From contig NZ_JACIAY010000006.1 of the NCBI RefSeq assembly GCF_014194975.1, forward strand, positions 1-64,000: a stretch of 64,000 nucleotides of DNA, in the 5' to 3' direction. A program made the position numbers and the translations under genes. Below the pieces are notes generated by a model. It did not search any database and was not told where the DNA came from. It saw only the letters and a program-made list of their open reading frames with translations. Source of the DNA: Sphingomonas sp. BK580 (GTDB lineage Bacteria > Pseudomonadota > Alphaproteobacteria > Sphingomonadales > Sphingomonadaceae). This document shows, piece after piece, positions 9,512 through 17,455 of this stretch (within the stretch, counting starts at the first letter, position 1; each line of letters starts with the position of its first letter).

Positions 9512-9699
9512 GATGAACTCAGCGCCGCGCGGAACGGAAGAACCCGTCCGCCCGGACCGCTGACAGGGGCGCGCCGACGAGGCGTGCGGGGGACGAGCCT
9601 GCGCTGGTCGACCGCTGGCGCTACGAGCGGCGACGTTCACGTACCAGCGGTGCGGACAGCAGCGACCCGGTGGGTCTCCGGCAGATCGGCGGCACGCGC

Positions 9700-10107
9700 T
9701 CACTTCAACGTGTACAGATACGCCGTCATGTCGCGCGCGTCACGCTCGGTGACCCCCTGCTCGGGCATGCCGTTGCCGGGCACCACCGCCTGGGGGTGGC
9801 GCAGCCACAGCGCCAGCGCGGCGGGATCATTGCGCAGCCGCCCCGCGACCGTCGCGCGCGCCGCCAGCTTGCCGAGCGCCGGGCCGACCGCGCCCGCGGC
9901 GCCGGGGACGCCCGGGATGACGTGGCAGCTGCCGCAGCCGTAGCGCTGGATCGCCGCGCGGCCGGCGGCGACGCTGCCGCCGCTCACCTGCTCCGCCATC
10001 ACACGGGTGCGCGCGCGCGTCTCGGCGTACAGCCCCGCGCCCGCCGCGATCGCCGCCAGGACACTGGCCGCGACCAGCAGCGCGAGCCACTTCAGGCTAG
10101 CGGACAT
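9700..10107 (-). CDS. Membrane-anchored c-type cytochrome, last gene of the oxidase operon
   Basis: A 135-residue protein with an N-terminal transmembrane anchor (WLALLVAASVLAAIAAGAGL) and one heme-binding CGSCH motif at about residue 57, followed by a distal Met candidate in NGMPEQGV. It resembles the small c-type cytochromes encoded with alternative caa3-type oxidases and probably donates electrons to subunit II. Its ATG lies inside the end of the ctaG frame (11 bp overlap). Confidence 0.88.
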   Translation of the reverse strand: MSASLKWLALLVAASVLAAIAAGAGLYAETRARTRVMAEQVSGGSVAAGRAAIQRYGCGSCHVIPGVPGAAGAVGPALGKLAARATVAGRLRNDPAALALWLRHPQAVVPGNGMPEQGVTERDARDMTAYLYTLK

Positions 10108-10990
10108 GCTGCGCTCCCGTCCCGGCGTCGACGAGCAGCCGCCGCATCAGCATCAGCGCGGCCCCGGCATGGACCAGCGAGCCGGGTACCCACATCAGCA
10201 GCCCGGCGAGCTGCTGGTCCTCGGCCGGGGTCAGGCCGAACGGCGCCATGCCGAGGCTGGCATAGCCGGCGTACCAGGGGCTCGTGGCGAAGGCCATCAG
10301 CGCGCCGAGCGCCCCCGACACGATCGCGGTGGCGACGAGGCACAGCGCCGCCACGCCCGCGGGGGTGCGCCGGTGCAGCATCGCGGTCCAGAACAGCAGC
10401 GCGGTGACGAGGAACGAGAGGTGCTGCGCGACGTGCCAGCCCTCGCTCGCCAGCGCGCGATCGAACAGCGCGGGGGCGTGCCACAGCCACAGCGCGGCGG
10501 CCTGGAGCGCGGTGGAGGTCACCGCGCCGGTCAGCCAGCGCCACGGCGCCGCGACCACCGGCACCGCCGCGGCGAGAGCGCGACGGCCCGCCGGCGGGAA
10601 GGCCCACAGCATGACCGCCAGCGGCTCGGCCAGCACCAGCAGCGGCGCGCCGACCAGCATCAGCAGCTCGTGCTCGAACATATGCGCGGCGAAGGAGCGC
10701 TCGCCCGCCTCGTGGAGCGGCGACACCAGCGCGGCGCCGAGCACCGCCAGCCCGATCGCGTAGAGCCGGGCGCGGCGACGCAGCGCCGCGCTGCCCTGGC
10801 CCGAGCGCGCGAGAAGCCGGCGCGCGCCGCGCGCGAACAGCCCGGCGGCGAGCAGCAGCGGCCCGACGATCCACGGGTCGAGCGTCCAGCCCGGCGGCGC
10901 ATGATGGTCGCGCGCGCCGGTCGCATGCGCCGCCGCCGGCACGGCGCGCAGCAGCGCCGCGAGCGGGAGCAGGCGGGTCAGCCGAGGCAT
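10097..10990 (-). CDS. ctaG: Cytochrome c oxidase assembly factor CtaG (caa3-type)
   Basis: A 297-residue polytopic membrane protein of the caa3_CtaG family that helps assemble the copper centre of heme-copper oxidases. Features are an N-terminal signal-like segment, SPLHEAGERSFAAHMFEHELLM with conserved His residues, LWLWHAPALFDRAL, and EDQQLAGLLMWVPG near the end. The open frame extends far upstream, but the ATG at 10990 gives the family N-terminus. It overlaps the preceding small membrane gene by 13 bp. Confidence 0.9.
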   Translation of the reverse strand: MPRLTRLLPLAALLRAVPAAAHATGARDHHAPPGWTLDPWIVGPLLLAAGLFARGARRLLARSGQGSAALRRRARLYAIGLAVLGAALVSPLHEAGERSFAAHMFEHELLMLVGAPLLVLAEPLAVMLWAFPPAGRRALAAAVPVVAAPWRWLTGAVTSTALQAAALWLWHAPALFDRALASEGWHVAQHLSFLVTALLFWTAMLHRRTPAGVAALCLVATAIVSGALGALMAFATSPWYAGYASLGMAPFGLTPAEDQQLAGLLMWVPGSLVHAGAALMLMRRLLVDAGTGAQHVR

Positions 10991-11292
10991 GCCGGCACCA
11001 GCAGGATCGCGAGCGTCTGAAAGGCGATCGCCAGCGCGAAGATGCCCGCGAGCACCAGCGCCAGCCTCGCCAGCCACAGTATCGCGAGCAGGTCGCCGCC
11101 GCGCCGCGCCAGCGGTCGTGCGAGCCACGCCGCGAGCGCGCAGGTGGCGAGGCTCGCCCCGCCCCAGCCGAGTCCCCAGCCGGCGAGGTCGCAGCGCGCG
11201 TGCAGCAGCGCGGAGAGACCCTGCTCGAAGCCGAACCAGGCGAGCGGCGGCAGCGCGAGCGCCAACCCAGTGCGCGCGCGGGCGCTCACCAT
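10978..11292 (-). CDS. Small hypothetical membrane protein of the oxidase operon
   Basis: A 104-residue protein with three hydrophobic segments (around GLALALPPLAWFGFE, GWGGASLATCALAAWL and LALVLAGIFALAIAF). ATG at 11292 overlaps the end of the subunit III gene by 7 bp, and the end overlaps ctaG. Its place between subunit III and ctaG suggests an accessory or subunit IV-like role in the oxidase, but no family motif is recognisable. Confidence 0.75.
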   Translation of the reverse strand: MVSARARTGLALALPPLAWFGFEQGLSALLHARCDLAGWGLGWGGASLATCALAAWLARPLARRGGDLLAILWLARLALVLAGIFALAIAFQTLAILLVPACLG

Positions 11293-11915
11293 AGCCGCGC
11301 CAACCCGTAGACGATCGCGCCGATCGGCAGCCAGGTGAGCACCACGAAGGTCCAGTAATTGGCGTTGTCCTCGACGTCGGCGAACTGGTCGTCGCCGATC
11401 TGGTGGGTGAACAGCCACGCCGCCTGCACCGCGGTGTCGCCCCAGTCGGTGACGACGTGGCTGGTGTGGAGCACCATGAGCATCCAAACCACCGAACCGT
11501 AGGCGTCGCTGTCCCAGCGCGTGTTGAGATGCGCCAGCTCATAGCCGCGCGGCACCAGCAGCAGCAGGCCGACGACGGTCATCGCCGCCACGCCGACCCG
11601 CACCCCGCGCGAATCCTTGGCGAGCGCGCGCCGGCGCACCCACAGGTTGGGCAGCTCGCTCAACAGCAGCCCGAGCGTGAAGACCACGCCCCAGGTCAGG
11701 TCGGGCGGTCGCGTGCCCGGCGGCGGCCACTGCGGCGCCTGCTGCGTCATCAGGTACAGATAGGCCGCGGCGGCGAGCGCGAACCCGGTCCCCTCGATCA
11801 GCATGAAGCCGATGTTGCCCCACCAGACGAGGTGGCGCGCGCCGCTCGCGCTCGCCGGCAGCGCGGAGAGATCGCCGACCACCTCGACCGCGCGCGGTGC
11901 GCCGCCCGGTGTCAC
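11286..11915 (-). CDS. Cytochrome c oxidase subunit III-like protein
   Basis: A 209-residue membrane protein of the heme-copper oxidase subunit III family. Five hydrophobic segments are visible, with WWGNIGFMLIEGTGFALA near the N-terminus, LHTSHVVTDWGD in the middle and NYWTFVVLTWLPIGAIVY at the end. The GTG start at 11915 overlaps the ctaD stop (GTGA); the open frame upstream of it is a shadow of ctaD. It lacks the first two helices of standard subunit III, as in compact bacterial versions. Confidence 0.88.
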   Translation of the reverse strand: MTPGGAPRAVEVVGDLSALPASASGARHLVWWGNIGFMLIEGTGFALAAAAYLYLMTQQAPQWPPPGTRPPDLTWGVVFTLGLLLSELPNLWVRRRALAKDSRGVRVGVAAMTVVGLLLLVPRGYELAHLNTRWDSDAYGSVVWMLMVLHTSHVVTDWGDTAVQAAWLFTHQIGDDQFADVEDNANYWTFVVLTWLPIGAIVYGLARLW

Positions 11916-13801
11916 GATCGCACCCGCAGCGGACCGGTGCTGGCGCGCTCCCGCTGCGGCCAGAACCAGCCGGTCAGCGCCGCCGCGATCGGCAGCGCGC
12001 CCGCGGCGATCGCCCAGGGCGTGAAGATGCTGCCCAGGAACATCGCGGTCACCGCCCAGGCGGCGACGAACGGCCAGACCGACGGCGAGGCGCTCTTCTG
12101 CCGGTAGAGCGGCGCGGCGTCGACGACCGAGGTGACGATCACCTCGCGCCGCTCGATCGCGATGCCGTCCACCACGCGCAGCACCGGGGAGTCCCACAGC
12201 GGGGTCAGGGTGTCGACCACCGGCGTATAGGCGAGGTTCCACGGCGGCGACGGTGACTCGCCCGCCCACTCGAGTGTCGACGCCCCCCACGGATCGGACC
12301 CCGCCGGTGCACCGCGCCGATAACTGAGCAGCGCGTTGGCGACGAACACCAGCCCGCCCGCCACCGCGATGGCGCTGCCGAGCGTCGCGACCTGGTTGAG
12401 CCCGTCCCAGCCCATGCCCGCGGGATAGGTGTAGACGCGCCGCGGCATCCCCATCAGCCCGAGCAGGTGCATCGGCGCGAAACCGAGGTTGAACCCGCCG
12501 ACGATCAGCGCGAAGGCGATCCGCCCCCAGCGCTCCGACATCAGCCGCCCGGTCGCCTTGGGATACCAGTAGCAGAAGGCGCCGAAGAGCGGGAACATCG
12601 CGCCGCCGACCAGCACGTAATGGAAGTGCGCGACGACGAAATAGCTGTCGGTCAGCTGCAGGTCGAGCGCCGCCGAGGCGGTCATCACGCCGGAGAGCCC
12701 GCCGAGCACGAAGGTGGCGACGAAGCCGAGCACCCAGAGCATCGGCGTCGCCAGCCACAGCCGTCCGGTCGCCATCGTCGCGATCCAGCAGAAGATCTGC
12801 AGGCCCGCCGGCACCGCGATCGCCATGCTCGCCGCGGTGTAGAAGTCGTTGCCGAGCCGCGGCAGCCCGACCGCGAACATGTGATGAACCCATAGGCCGA
12901 AGGCGAGGCAGCCGATCGCCATGATCGCGAGCACCAGCACGTGGTGCCCGAACAGGCGCCGCCGCGCGAACGTCTCGACGATCGACGAGACGAAGCCGGT
13001 CGCGGGGATGAAGATGATGTACACCTCGGGGTGGCCGAAGAACCAGAACAGGTGCTGGAACAGCAGCACGTCGCCGTTGGCGGCGGGCGCGAAGAAGTGC
13101 GTGGAGACGAGCCGGTCGGCGATCAGCATGCTCGTCACCAGCATGATCGCGGGCATCGACAGGATCGTCATCAGCGACGCCACCAGCATCGCCCAGAGGA
13201 ACACCGGCATGCGCGCCAGCGTCATCCCCGGCGGCCGCATCTTCAGGATGGTCGCGGCGACGTTGACCGAGGCACACAGCGCCGCCACCTCGGTGAAGGT
13301 GATCATCTGCGCCCAGATGTCGGCGCGATGCCCGGGCGCGTAGCTCGGACCGGAGAGCGGCGGATATTCGAACCAGCCGAGATCGGGCGTGACGTCGAGC
13401 GCGTGCGCCACCCACAAGGTCAGCACGCCGCCGAGATACAGCCAGTAACTGAACGCGCCGAGCCGCGGGAAGGCCATGTTGCGCTGCCCCAGCATCAGCG
13501 GCACCAGCCACAGCGCCATCGCCTCCATCGCCGGCACCGACACCAGGAACAGCATGGTCGAGCCGTGCAGCGAGAAGCTCTCATTGTAGAGCTGCGGTCC
13601 CATCCGGCTGTTCTCCGCCCAGGAAAGCTGCCAGCGCATGTCGAGCGCGAGCAGCCCGGCGAGGAACAGCAGCAGCAGCGCGGTGACGATGTAGCGCGCC
13701 GCGATCCGCTTGTGGTCGACCGTGGTGACGAAGCCCCACCAGCCCGGCGGGTCGCGCCAGGTGAGCGCGAGCCGGTCGCGGCGGTCGAGATCGGGGGTCA
13801 T
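11912..13801 (-). CDS. ctaD: Heme-copper oxidase subunit I (caa3-type, proton-channel residues altered)
   Basis: The catalytic subunit, 629 residues. Metal ligands are intact: His79 and His394 for the low-spin heme, His257, His306 and His307 for CuB, His392 for the active-site heme, and the His-Tyr crosslink motif HPEVY (257-261). By alignment to the Rhodobacter sphaeroides enzyme, the D-channel Asp132 is Asn108 (in GQRNMAFPR), Asn139 is Gly, and the K-channel Lys362 and Thr359 are Gln335 and Ala332 (in VPAGLQIF). About 100 residues at the C-terminus extend beyond the usual core with two more hydrophobic stretches. ATG at 13801 overlaps the ctaC stop. Confidence 0.93.
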   Translation of the reverse strand: MTPDLDRRDRLALTWRDPPGWWGFVTTVDHKRIAARYIVTALLLLFLAGLLALDMRWQLSWAENSRMGPQLYNESFSLHGSTMLFLVSVPAMEAMALWLVPLMLGQRNMAFPRLGAFSYWLYLGGVLTLWVAHALDVTPDLGWFEYPPLSGPSYAPGHRADIWAQMITFTEVAALCASVNVAATILKMRPPGMTLARMPVFLWAMLVASLMTILSMPAIMLVTSMLIADRLVSTHFFAPAANGDVLLFQHLFWFFGHPEVYIIFIPATGFVSSIVETFARRRLFGHHVLVLAIMAIGCLAFGLWVHHMFAVGLPRLGNDFYTAASMAIAVPAGLQIFCWIATMATGRLWLATPMLWVLGFVATFVLGGLSGVMTASAALDLQLTDSYFVVAHFHYVLVGGAMFPLFGAFCYWYPKATGRLMSERWGRIAFALIVGGFNLGFAPMHLLGLMGMPRRVYTYPAGMGWDGLNQVATLGSAIAVAGGLVFVANALLSYRRGAPAGSDPWGASTLEWAGESPSPPWNLAYTPVVDTLTPLWDSPVLRVVDGIAIERREVIVTSVVDAAPLYRQKSASPSVWPFVAAWAVTAMFLGSIFTPWAIAAGALPIAAALTGWFWPQRERASTGPLRVRS

Positions 13802-14793
13802 CGCAGCGTCGCCAGATAGGCCGCGACGGCATCGGCGTCGGCGGGGGTGAGCGGGATCTGCGGCATCGACGTCCCGGGCTTGATCGCCTGCGGCTGCGCG
13901 ATCCAGCCCTGGAGGTTGCCGCGCGTCATCGCCAGCGTCCCGGCCGCGAGCGAGCGCCGCGCCGCGACATGGGTGAGATCGGGCCCGGCGCGCCCCGCCG
14001 CCCCGGCGCCGCGGATCGCGTGGCAGGCGGCACAGGTGGCCTGGAACACCGCGGCGCCGCGCCCCGCCGAGGGAGCCGCCGGGGCGACCTGCGCGGCGAG
14101 CCAGGCGCGGAAAGCGGCGGGCGATTCCACCCTCACGTCGAACGCCATATGCGCGTGCTGCGTGCCGCAGAACTCGGCGCATTGGCCGCGGTACCAGCCC
14201 GGGCGCCGCGCGGTGACGTCGAGCCGATTGGTGCGCCCCGGGATCATGTCGAGCTTCCCCGCCACGTTGGGCACCCAGAAGCTGTGGATCACGTCCGCCG
14301 CGCCGAGCACCAGCCGCACGGTCTGCCCCTGCGGCAGGTGGAGCTCGTTCGCGGTCTCGATCCAGCCGCCGCCGGCGGGATCGCGATACTGGATCCGCCA
14401 CCACCATTGGTGACCCGTGACGCGCACCTCGAGCGCGGGGCCCGCGCGCGTGGCGAAGACGGCGCGGTCGGCGAAGAAGCTGCCGGTGATCAGCACGGTG
14501 AGGCCGAGCACGATCGCGCCGGCGGTGAGCGGCAGCGCGCGCGTCAGCGCGGCGTCGGTGCCGCGAAGAAGCGCCGCCTCGCCGCGCGCGTCCGCGCCGC
14601 GCCGGCGCCACGCCCGCCACAGCGCCCAGCCGAGTCCCGCGATCACCACCGCATAGACCGCGGCGGCCACCCACAGCATCAGCCCGAGCAGCGAGAACAG
14701 CGCGCGTGCCTGATCGCCCGCGGGCGCCAGCGCGCTCTGCGTGCCCATGCAGCCGGAGAGCAACAGGCAGGCGGGGATCGCACGCGCGCTCAT
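13798..14793 (-). CDS. ctaC: Cytochrome c oxidase subunit II with fused cytochrome c (caa3-type)
   Basis: A 331-residue lipoprotein subunit: lipobox LLLSGC (Cys15), two transmembrane helices (about 32-58 and 88-108), the aromatic motif GHQWWW, and a CuA site with His170, Cys205, Glu207, Cys209, His213 and Met216. A C-terminal cytochrome c domain carries CAACH (254-258) and a Met in GTSMPQI. Electrons pass from cytochrome c through heme c and CuA to subunit I. ATG at 14793 overlaps the preceding cytochrome gene as ATGA; the upstream extension of the frame is not used. Confidence 0.94.
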   Translation of the reverse strand: MSARAIPACLLLSGCMGTQSALAPAGDQARALFSLLGLMLWVAAAVYAVVIAGLGWALWRAWRRRGADARGEAALLRGTDAALTRALPLTAGAIVLGLTVLITGSFFADRAVFATRAGPALEVRVTGHQWWWRIQYRDPAGGGWIETANELHLPQGQTVRLVLGAADVIHSFWVPNVAGKLDMIPGRTNRLDVTARRPGWYRGQCAEFCGTQHAHMAFDVRVESPAAFRAWLAAQVAPAAPSAGRGAAVFQATCAACHAIRGAGAAGRAGPDLTHVAARRSLAAGTLAMTRGNLQGWIAQPQAIKPGTSMPQIPLTPADADAVAAYLATLR

Positions 14794-15260
14794 CGCACCG
14801 GCCCCGACCACGTGCGGCCCTGCGGCTCGCCGACCTGATCGACCGCGAGCCGGCGCCGCTTCTCGGGCGTATGCTGCGGCAGGTCGCGGACGTAGGCAGT
14901 GAGCTGCCACAGCGGCTCGGCGGGGATCCGCGCGGCATAGTTGAGCGCGCCATGGCGCTGCGCGATCGCGGCATAGACCTGGTCGAAGCCGCCGCCGTGG
15001 CGCCAGCGACCGTCGCCGAGGTTCCGCGCGCCGGGTGCGCCCTCGCCGTGGCAGGCGACGCAGCCGTACCAGCCGAAGTAGCGGCCGCCCTGCGCCACCT
15101 GATAGACGTTGCCCTGGTAGTAAGCGACGCGCGGGTCGTGCGCGCCGCGCGGCGGCGTCTGACTCAGCGACGGCCCGATGTCGCGCGCCTCACGACCGCA
15201 GGCCGCCAGCAGCAGCGCTGCCAGCAGGGCCCCCGTCGCTCCGCCGCACACCGTCGCCAT
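14790..15260 (-). CDS. c-type cytochrome lipoprotein, first gene of the oxidase operon
   Basis: A 156-residue lipoprotein with lipobox LLAAC and one CVACH heme motif in the middle of the protein; a long loop follows (GDGRWRHGGGFDQVYAAIAQR). Family features resemble cytochrome c class I proteins of caa3-oxidase clusters. The ATG at 15260 is preceded by AAGGGAG at good spacing, and is preferred to a GTG at 15290. It probably feeds electrons to the downstream oxidase. Confidence 0.87.
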   Translation of the reverse strand: MATVCGGATGALLAALLLAACGREARDIGPSLSQTPPRGAHDPRVAYYQGNVYQVAQGGRYFGWYGCVACHGEGAPGARNLGDGRWRHGGGFDQVYAAIAQRHGALNYAARIPAEPLWQLTAYVRDLPQHTPEKRRRLAVDQVGEPQGRTWSGPVR

Positions 15261-15321
15261 CACTCTCCCTTGCCGCCGTCGCCTAGACACAAAATGTTAG
15301 ATGAGCGCGCCACGACCTGCA

Positions 15322-15335
15322 TTGTGCTGGATCAA
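15322..15335 (-). promoter_or_regulatory. FNR/FixK-like box upstream of the oxidase operon
   Basis: TTGT-N6-TCAA (read on the + strand) matches 7 of 8 positions of the TTGA-N6-TCAA core used by FNR and FixK proteins. Its centre is about 68 bp before the ATG of the first oxidase gene, which fits an activator site near -41. Inference: oxygen-limited induction of the operon. Confidence 0.45.
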
Positions 15336-15480
15336 GTGCTTCCCGGCGCCGCGCCGGCGGCGGGTCTGAGCGGCCAGGCTCCCTGACCGATGCGACGCCT
15401 GCACCGATGCTTGATTGCCAGCGAACGGGTGTCGTCACGCCAGAGCTGACGCGCCGGCTGCCGCGGCCCGCCCACCACGT

Positions 15481-15498
15481 ATACGTCCGATGACGTAT
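15481..15498. promoter_or_regulatory. Palindrome ATACGTC-N4-GACGTAT upstream of desaturase paralogue 1
   Basis: A perfect 7-bp inverted repeat with a 4-bp spacer, 57-74 bp before the start at 15555. The right arm and its flank (15490-15499) contain the reverse complement of GATACGTCAT, found identically upstream of the second desaturase paralogue at 32261-32270. A candidate operator for an unidentified regulator. Confidence 0.45.
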
Positions 15499-15554
15499 CA
15501 CGTTCGGCGCGATTTCTCGTCACCATTGCAGGAGCTTGATGTCGCGAGGACGAG

Positions 15555-16535
15555 ATGGACGGGGTTCGAGTCGGCAAGAGGGTGATCGGCGCGCAGTCGC
15601 CCGTGACGGTGGGGTGGGAGAACATTCCCAAGGTCGAGGGCGGGCCGATGCGGCGCTTCTTCTTCACCTGGTTCCAGCCGACGATGCTCTTCGCGCTGAT
15701 CGCCTTCTGGTATTACGCGCCCAACTCGATCGCCAAGGCCTCCACCGCGGTCGGCATCGGGATCGGCTTCAAGATCCTGCTGCTCGGGCTCGAATGGCTC
15801 GCGCCGCGGCACGAGAGCTGGCGGCTGACCTGGAAGGAGCTGACGGTCGACCTCTTCTACGTCAGCCTGGGCTACACCGTGCTCCGCCTGGTCGAGGGCT
15901 TCATCGGCAGCGACGCGGTGATCGAGGCGGTGCAGAGCTCGTTCGACTGGCACAAGCTCGCCTGGTTCATCGGCCTGCCGCTGCTGCTGCAGGCGTTCAT
16001 CATCTCGTTCGTGTTCGACTTCGGCCAATATTGGATGCACCGCGGGATGCACAATTGGTACCCGCTGTGGGTGACGCACGCGCCGCATCACTATATCACC
16101 CAGCTCAACGTCAACAAAGGCGCGGTCGGCAACCCGGTCGAGCTCTTTCTCATCGGTCTCGGCATCGGCGGGCTGTTCGACTTCCTGCCGCGCGCCGCGC
16201 TGCTCGCCGGCAGCCTCGGCCTGGCGGTGGGCACCTACCAGCATATCAACGTGCGCTTCAACTCGCCGCGCTGGTGGCGCTTCCTGTTCAACACCACCGA
16301 GCATCACAGCGTCCACCATTCCCGCGACTATGAGGCGAGCCGCAGCAACTACGCCAGCACGTGGGTGGTCATCGACCGCATGTTCGGCACCTGCGTCGAC
16401 GGCGAGGCCGAACTGCTCGGCATGGAGGGCGGCCGCCCGATGTCGATCCGCGAGACCATGGTCTATCCCTTCGCGGACGGCTGGCGCACGCTGAAGGAGC
16501 GGCTCGGCCGCCGCTCGGTGATGCCGGCTGAGTGA
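15555..16535 (+). CDS. Sterol desaturase / fatty acid hydroxylase superfamily protein (paralogue 1)
   Basis: A 326-residue integral membrane di-iron enzyme. It has four hydrophobic segments and the histidine-box cluster: HRGMH, HAPHH and EHHSVHH in the second half, as in C-5 sterol desaturases and carotenoid or fatty-acid hydroxylases. Substrate unknown. ATG at 15555 has GAGGA upstream; an internal ATG at 15648 aligns with the start of the paralogue at 32345 and is a realistic alternative, which would remove 31 N-terminal residues. No other enzyme gene is next to it. Confidence 0.88.
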   Translation: MDGVRVGKRVIGAQSPVTVGWENIPKVEGGPMRRFFFTWFQPTMLFALIAFWYYAPNSIAKASTAVGIGIGFKILLLGLEWLAPRHESWRLTWKELTVDLFYVSLGYTVLRLVEGFIGSDAVIEAVQSSFDWHKLAWFIGLPLLLQAFIISFVFDFGQYWMHRGMHNWYPLWVTHAPHHYITQLNVNKGAVGNPVELFLIGLGIGGLFDFLPRAALLAGSLGLAVGTYQHINVRFNSPRWWRFLFNTTEHHSVHHSRDYEASRSNYASTWVVIDRMFGTCVDGEAELLGMEGGRPMSIRETMVYPFADGWRTLKERLGRRSVMPAE

Positions 16536-16599
16536 CCCTGCGGCCGCAGCCTGCCCCCGCGCCATGGTGCATCGCGAGTCATCGATCAGAGGAACACGG

Positions 16600-17211
16600 A
16601 TGAACCATCGCCTGGTACAATGGATCTGGCACGTGAAGGGGAGCCTGCCGCTTCCTGCCGGACAGACGAGCGACGACGTCTTCGCGCGCCTCGACCCGTT
16701 GTTCCGCGAGCCAGGCACCACGCGGCAGCGCGACGGCAGCCAACTCAGCTTTCGCAAGCGCGACCAGGCCGCGCAGGATCGGATGGCGGTGTTCGACGGC
16801 GGCGAGCTGCGCGTCGAGAGCGGCCCCGGGGCATCGGTGCTGCGCTATCATCTGACCAGCCGGGCGCTGCTGTTCTGCTTCCTCGCGCCGCTGCTGTTCC
16901 TCGGCGTCGCGCGGCTCACCGTACTGGTCGGCGAGTATAACAAGCCGACCGCCGCCGAGATCGCGACGAAGGAGAAGCGGGAGGAAGCCAAGGCCAAGCT
17001 GCCGATGAGCGCGATCGACACGTTCCTCGGCGCGCCCGCCCCCGAGAAGCCGAAGAAGAAGGACCCTAAGGCCAAGGCCGACGACGACAAGCCGGCGCCG
17101 ACCGCGGCCTATGTCTTCGCCGGAATCTTCGCGACGCTCTACCTGGTCGGGCGGATCGGGCAGGCGCGGCTCGTCAGACGGCTGTTCAGGGCGCGGCTTT
17201 CCGCGCTCTAG
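16600..17211 (+). CDS. Hypothetical membrane protein
   Basis: A 203-residue protein. Residues 1-80 form a soluble N-terminal part (HLVQ-like opening, then FARLDPLF and SQLSFRKRDQ), followed by a hydrophobic segment around residues 85-105, a Lys/Glu/Pro-rich charged linker at about 120-165 (KEKREEAKAK and KPKKKDPKAK), and a second hydrophobic segment near the C-terminus. ATG at 16600 has AGAGGA upstream and is preferred to ATG at 16564. No family recognised; it follows the desaturase by 64 bp. Confidence 0.7.
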   Translation: MNHRLVQWIWHVKGSLPLPAGQTSDDVFARLDPLFREPGTTRQRDGSQLSFRKRDQAAQDRMAVFDGGELRVESGPGASVLRYHLTSRALLFCFLAPLLFLGVARLTVLVGEYNKPTAAEIATKEKREEAKAKLPMSAIDTFLGAPAPEKPKKKDPKAKADDDKPAPTAAYVFAGIFATLYLVGRIGQARLVRRLFRARLSAL

Positions 17212-17240
17212 GGCCTGATCGATCCCAGCGACGATCGACG

Positions 17241-17320
17241 GCGTGCTCCGGCGAATGCCGGAGCCCAAAGCCACAAGCGTGCCGTTCGCGGCCCTGGCCT
17301 CCTGCCCGCGCAGGAGCACG
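17241..17320. repeat. REP-like double hairpin, copy A
   Basis: Two palindromes facing each other: GCTCCGGC-GAAT-GCCGGAGC (17245-17264) and CTCCTGC-CCGC-GCAGGAG (17299-17316), both bordered by GTG and CACG ends. The same architecture recurs at 34215 and 47761. It occupies most of the 244-bp gap before the LysR gene. Confidence 0.7.
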
Positions 17321-17455
17321 CCGGCTCAGGGCAGGTGAGGCGCGCGATCCCCCAGCTCGCGGCGCCGGCCCCGAACCCCTCATCGATCATGGCCTCGTTG
17401 CGCCTGCCCCGACCGCTCGTAAGATAGGGTCGCGCGGGCGAACGGGAGCGGGCTG

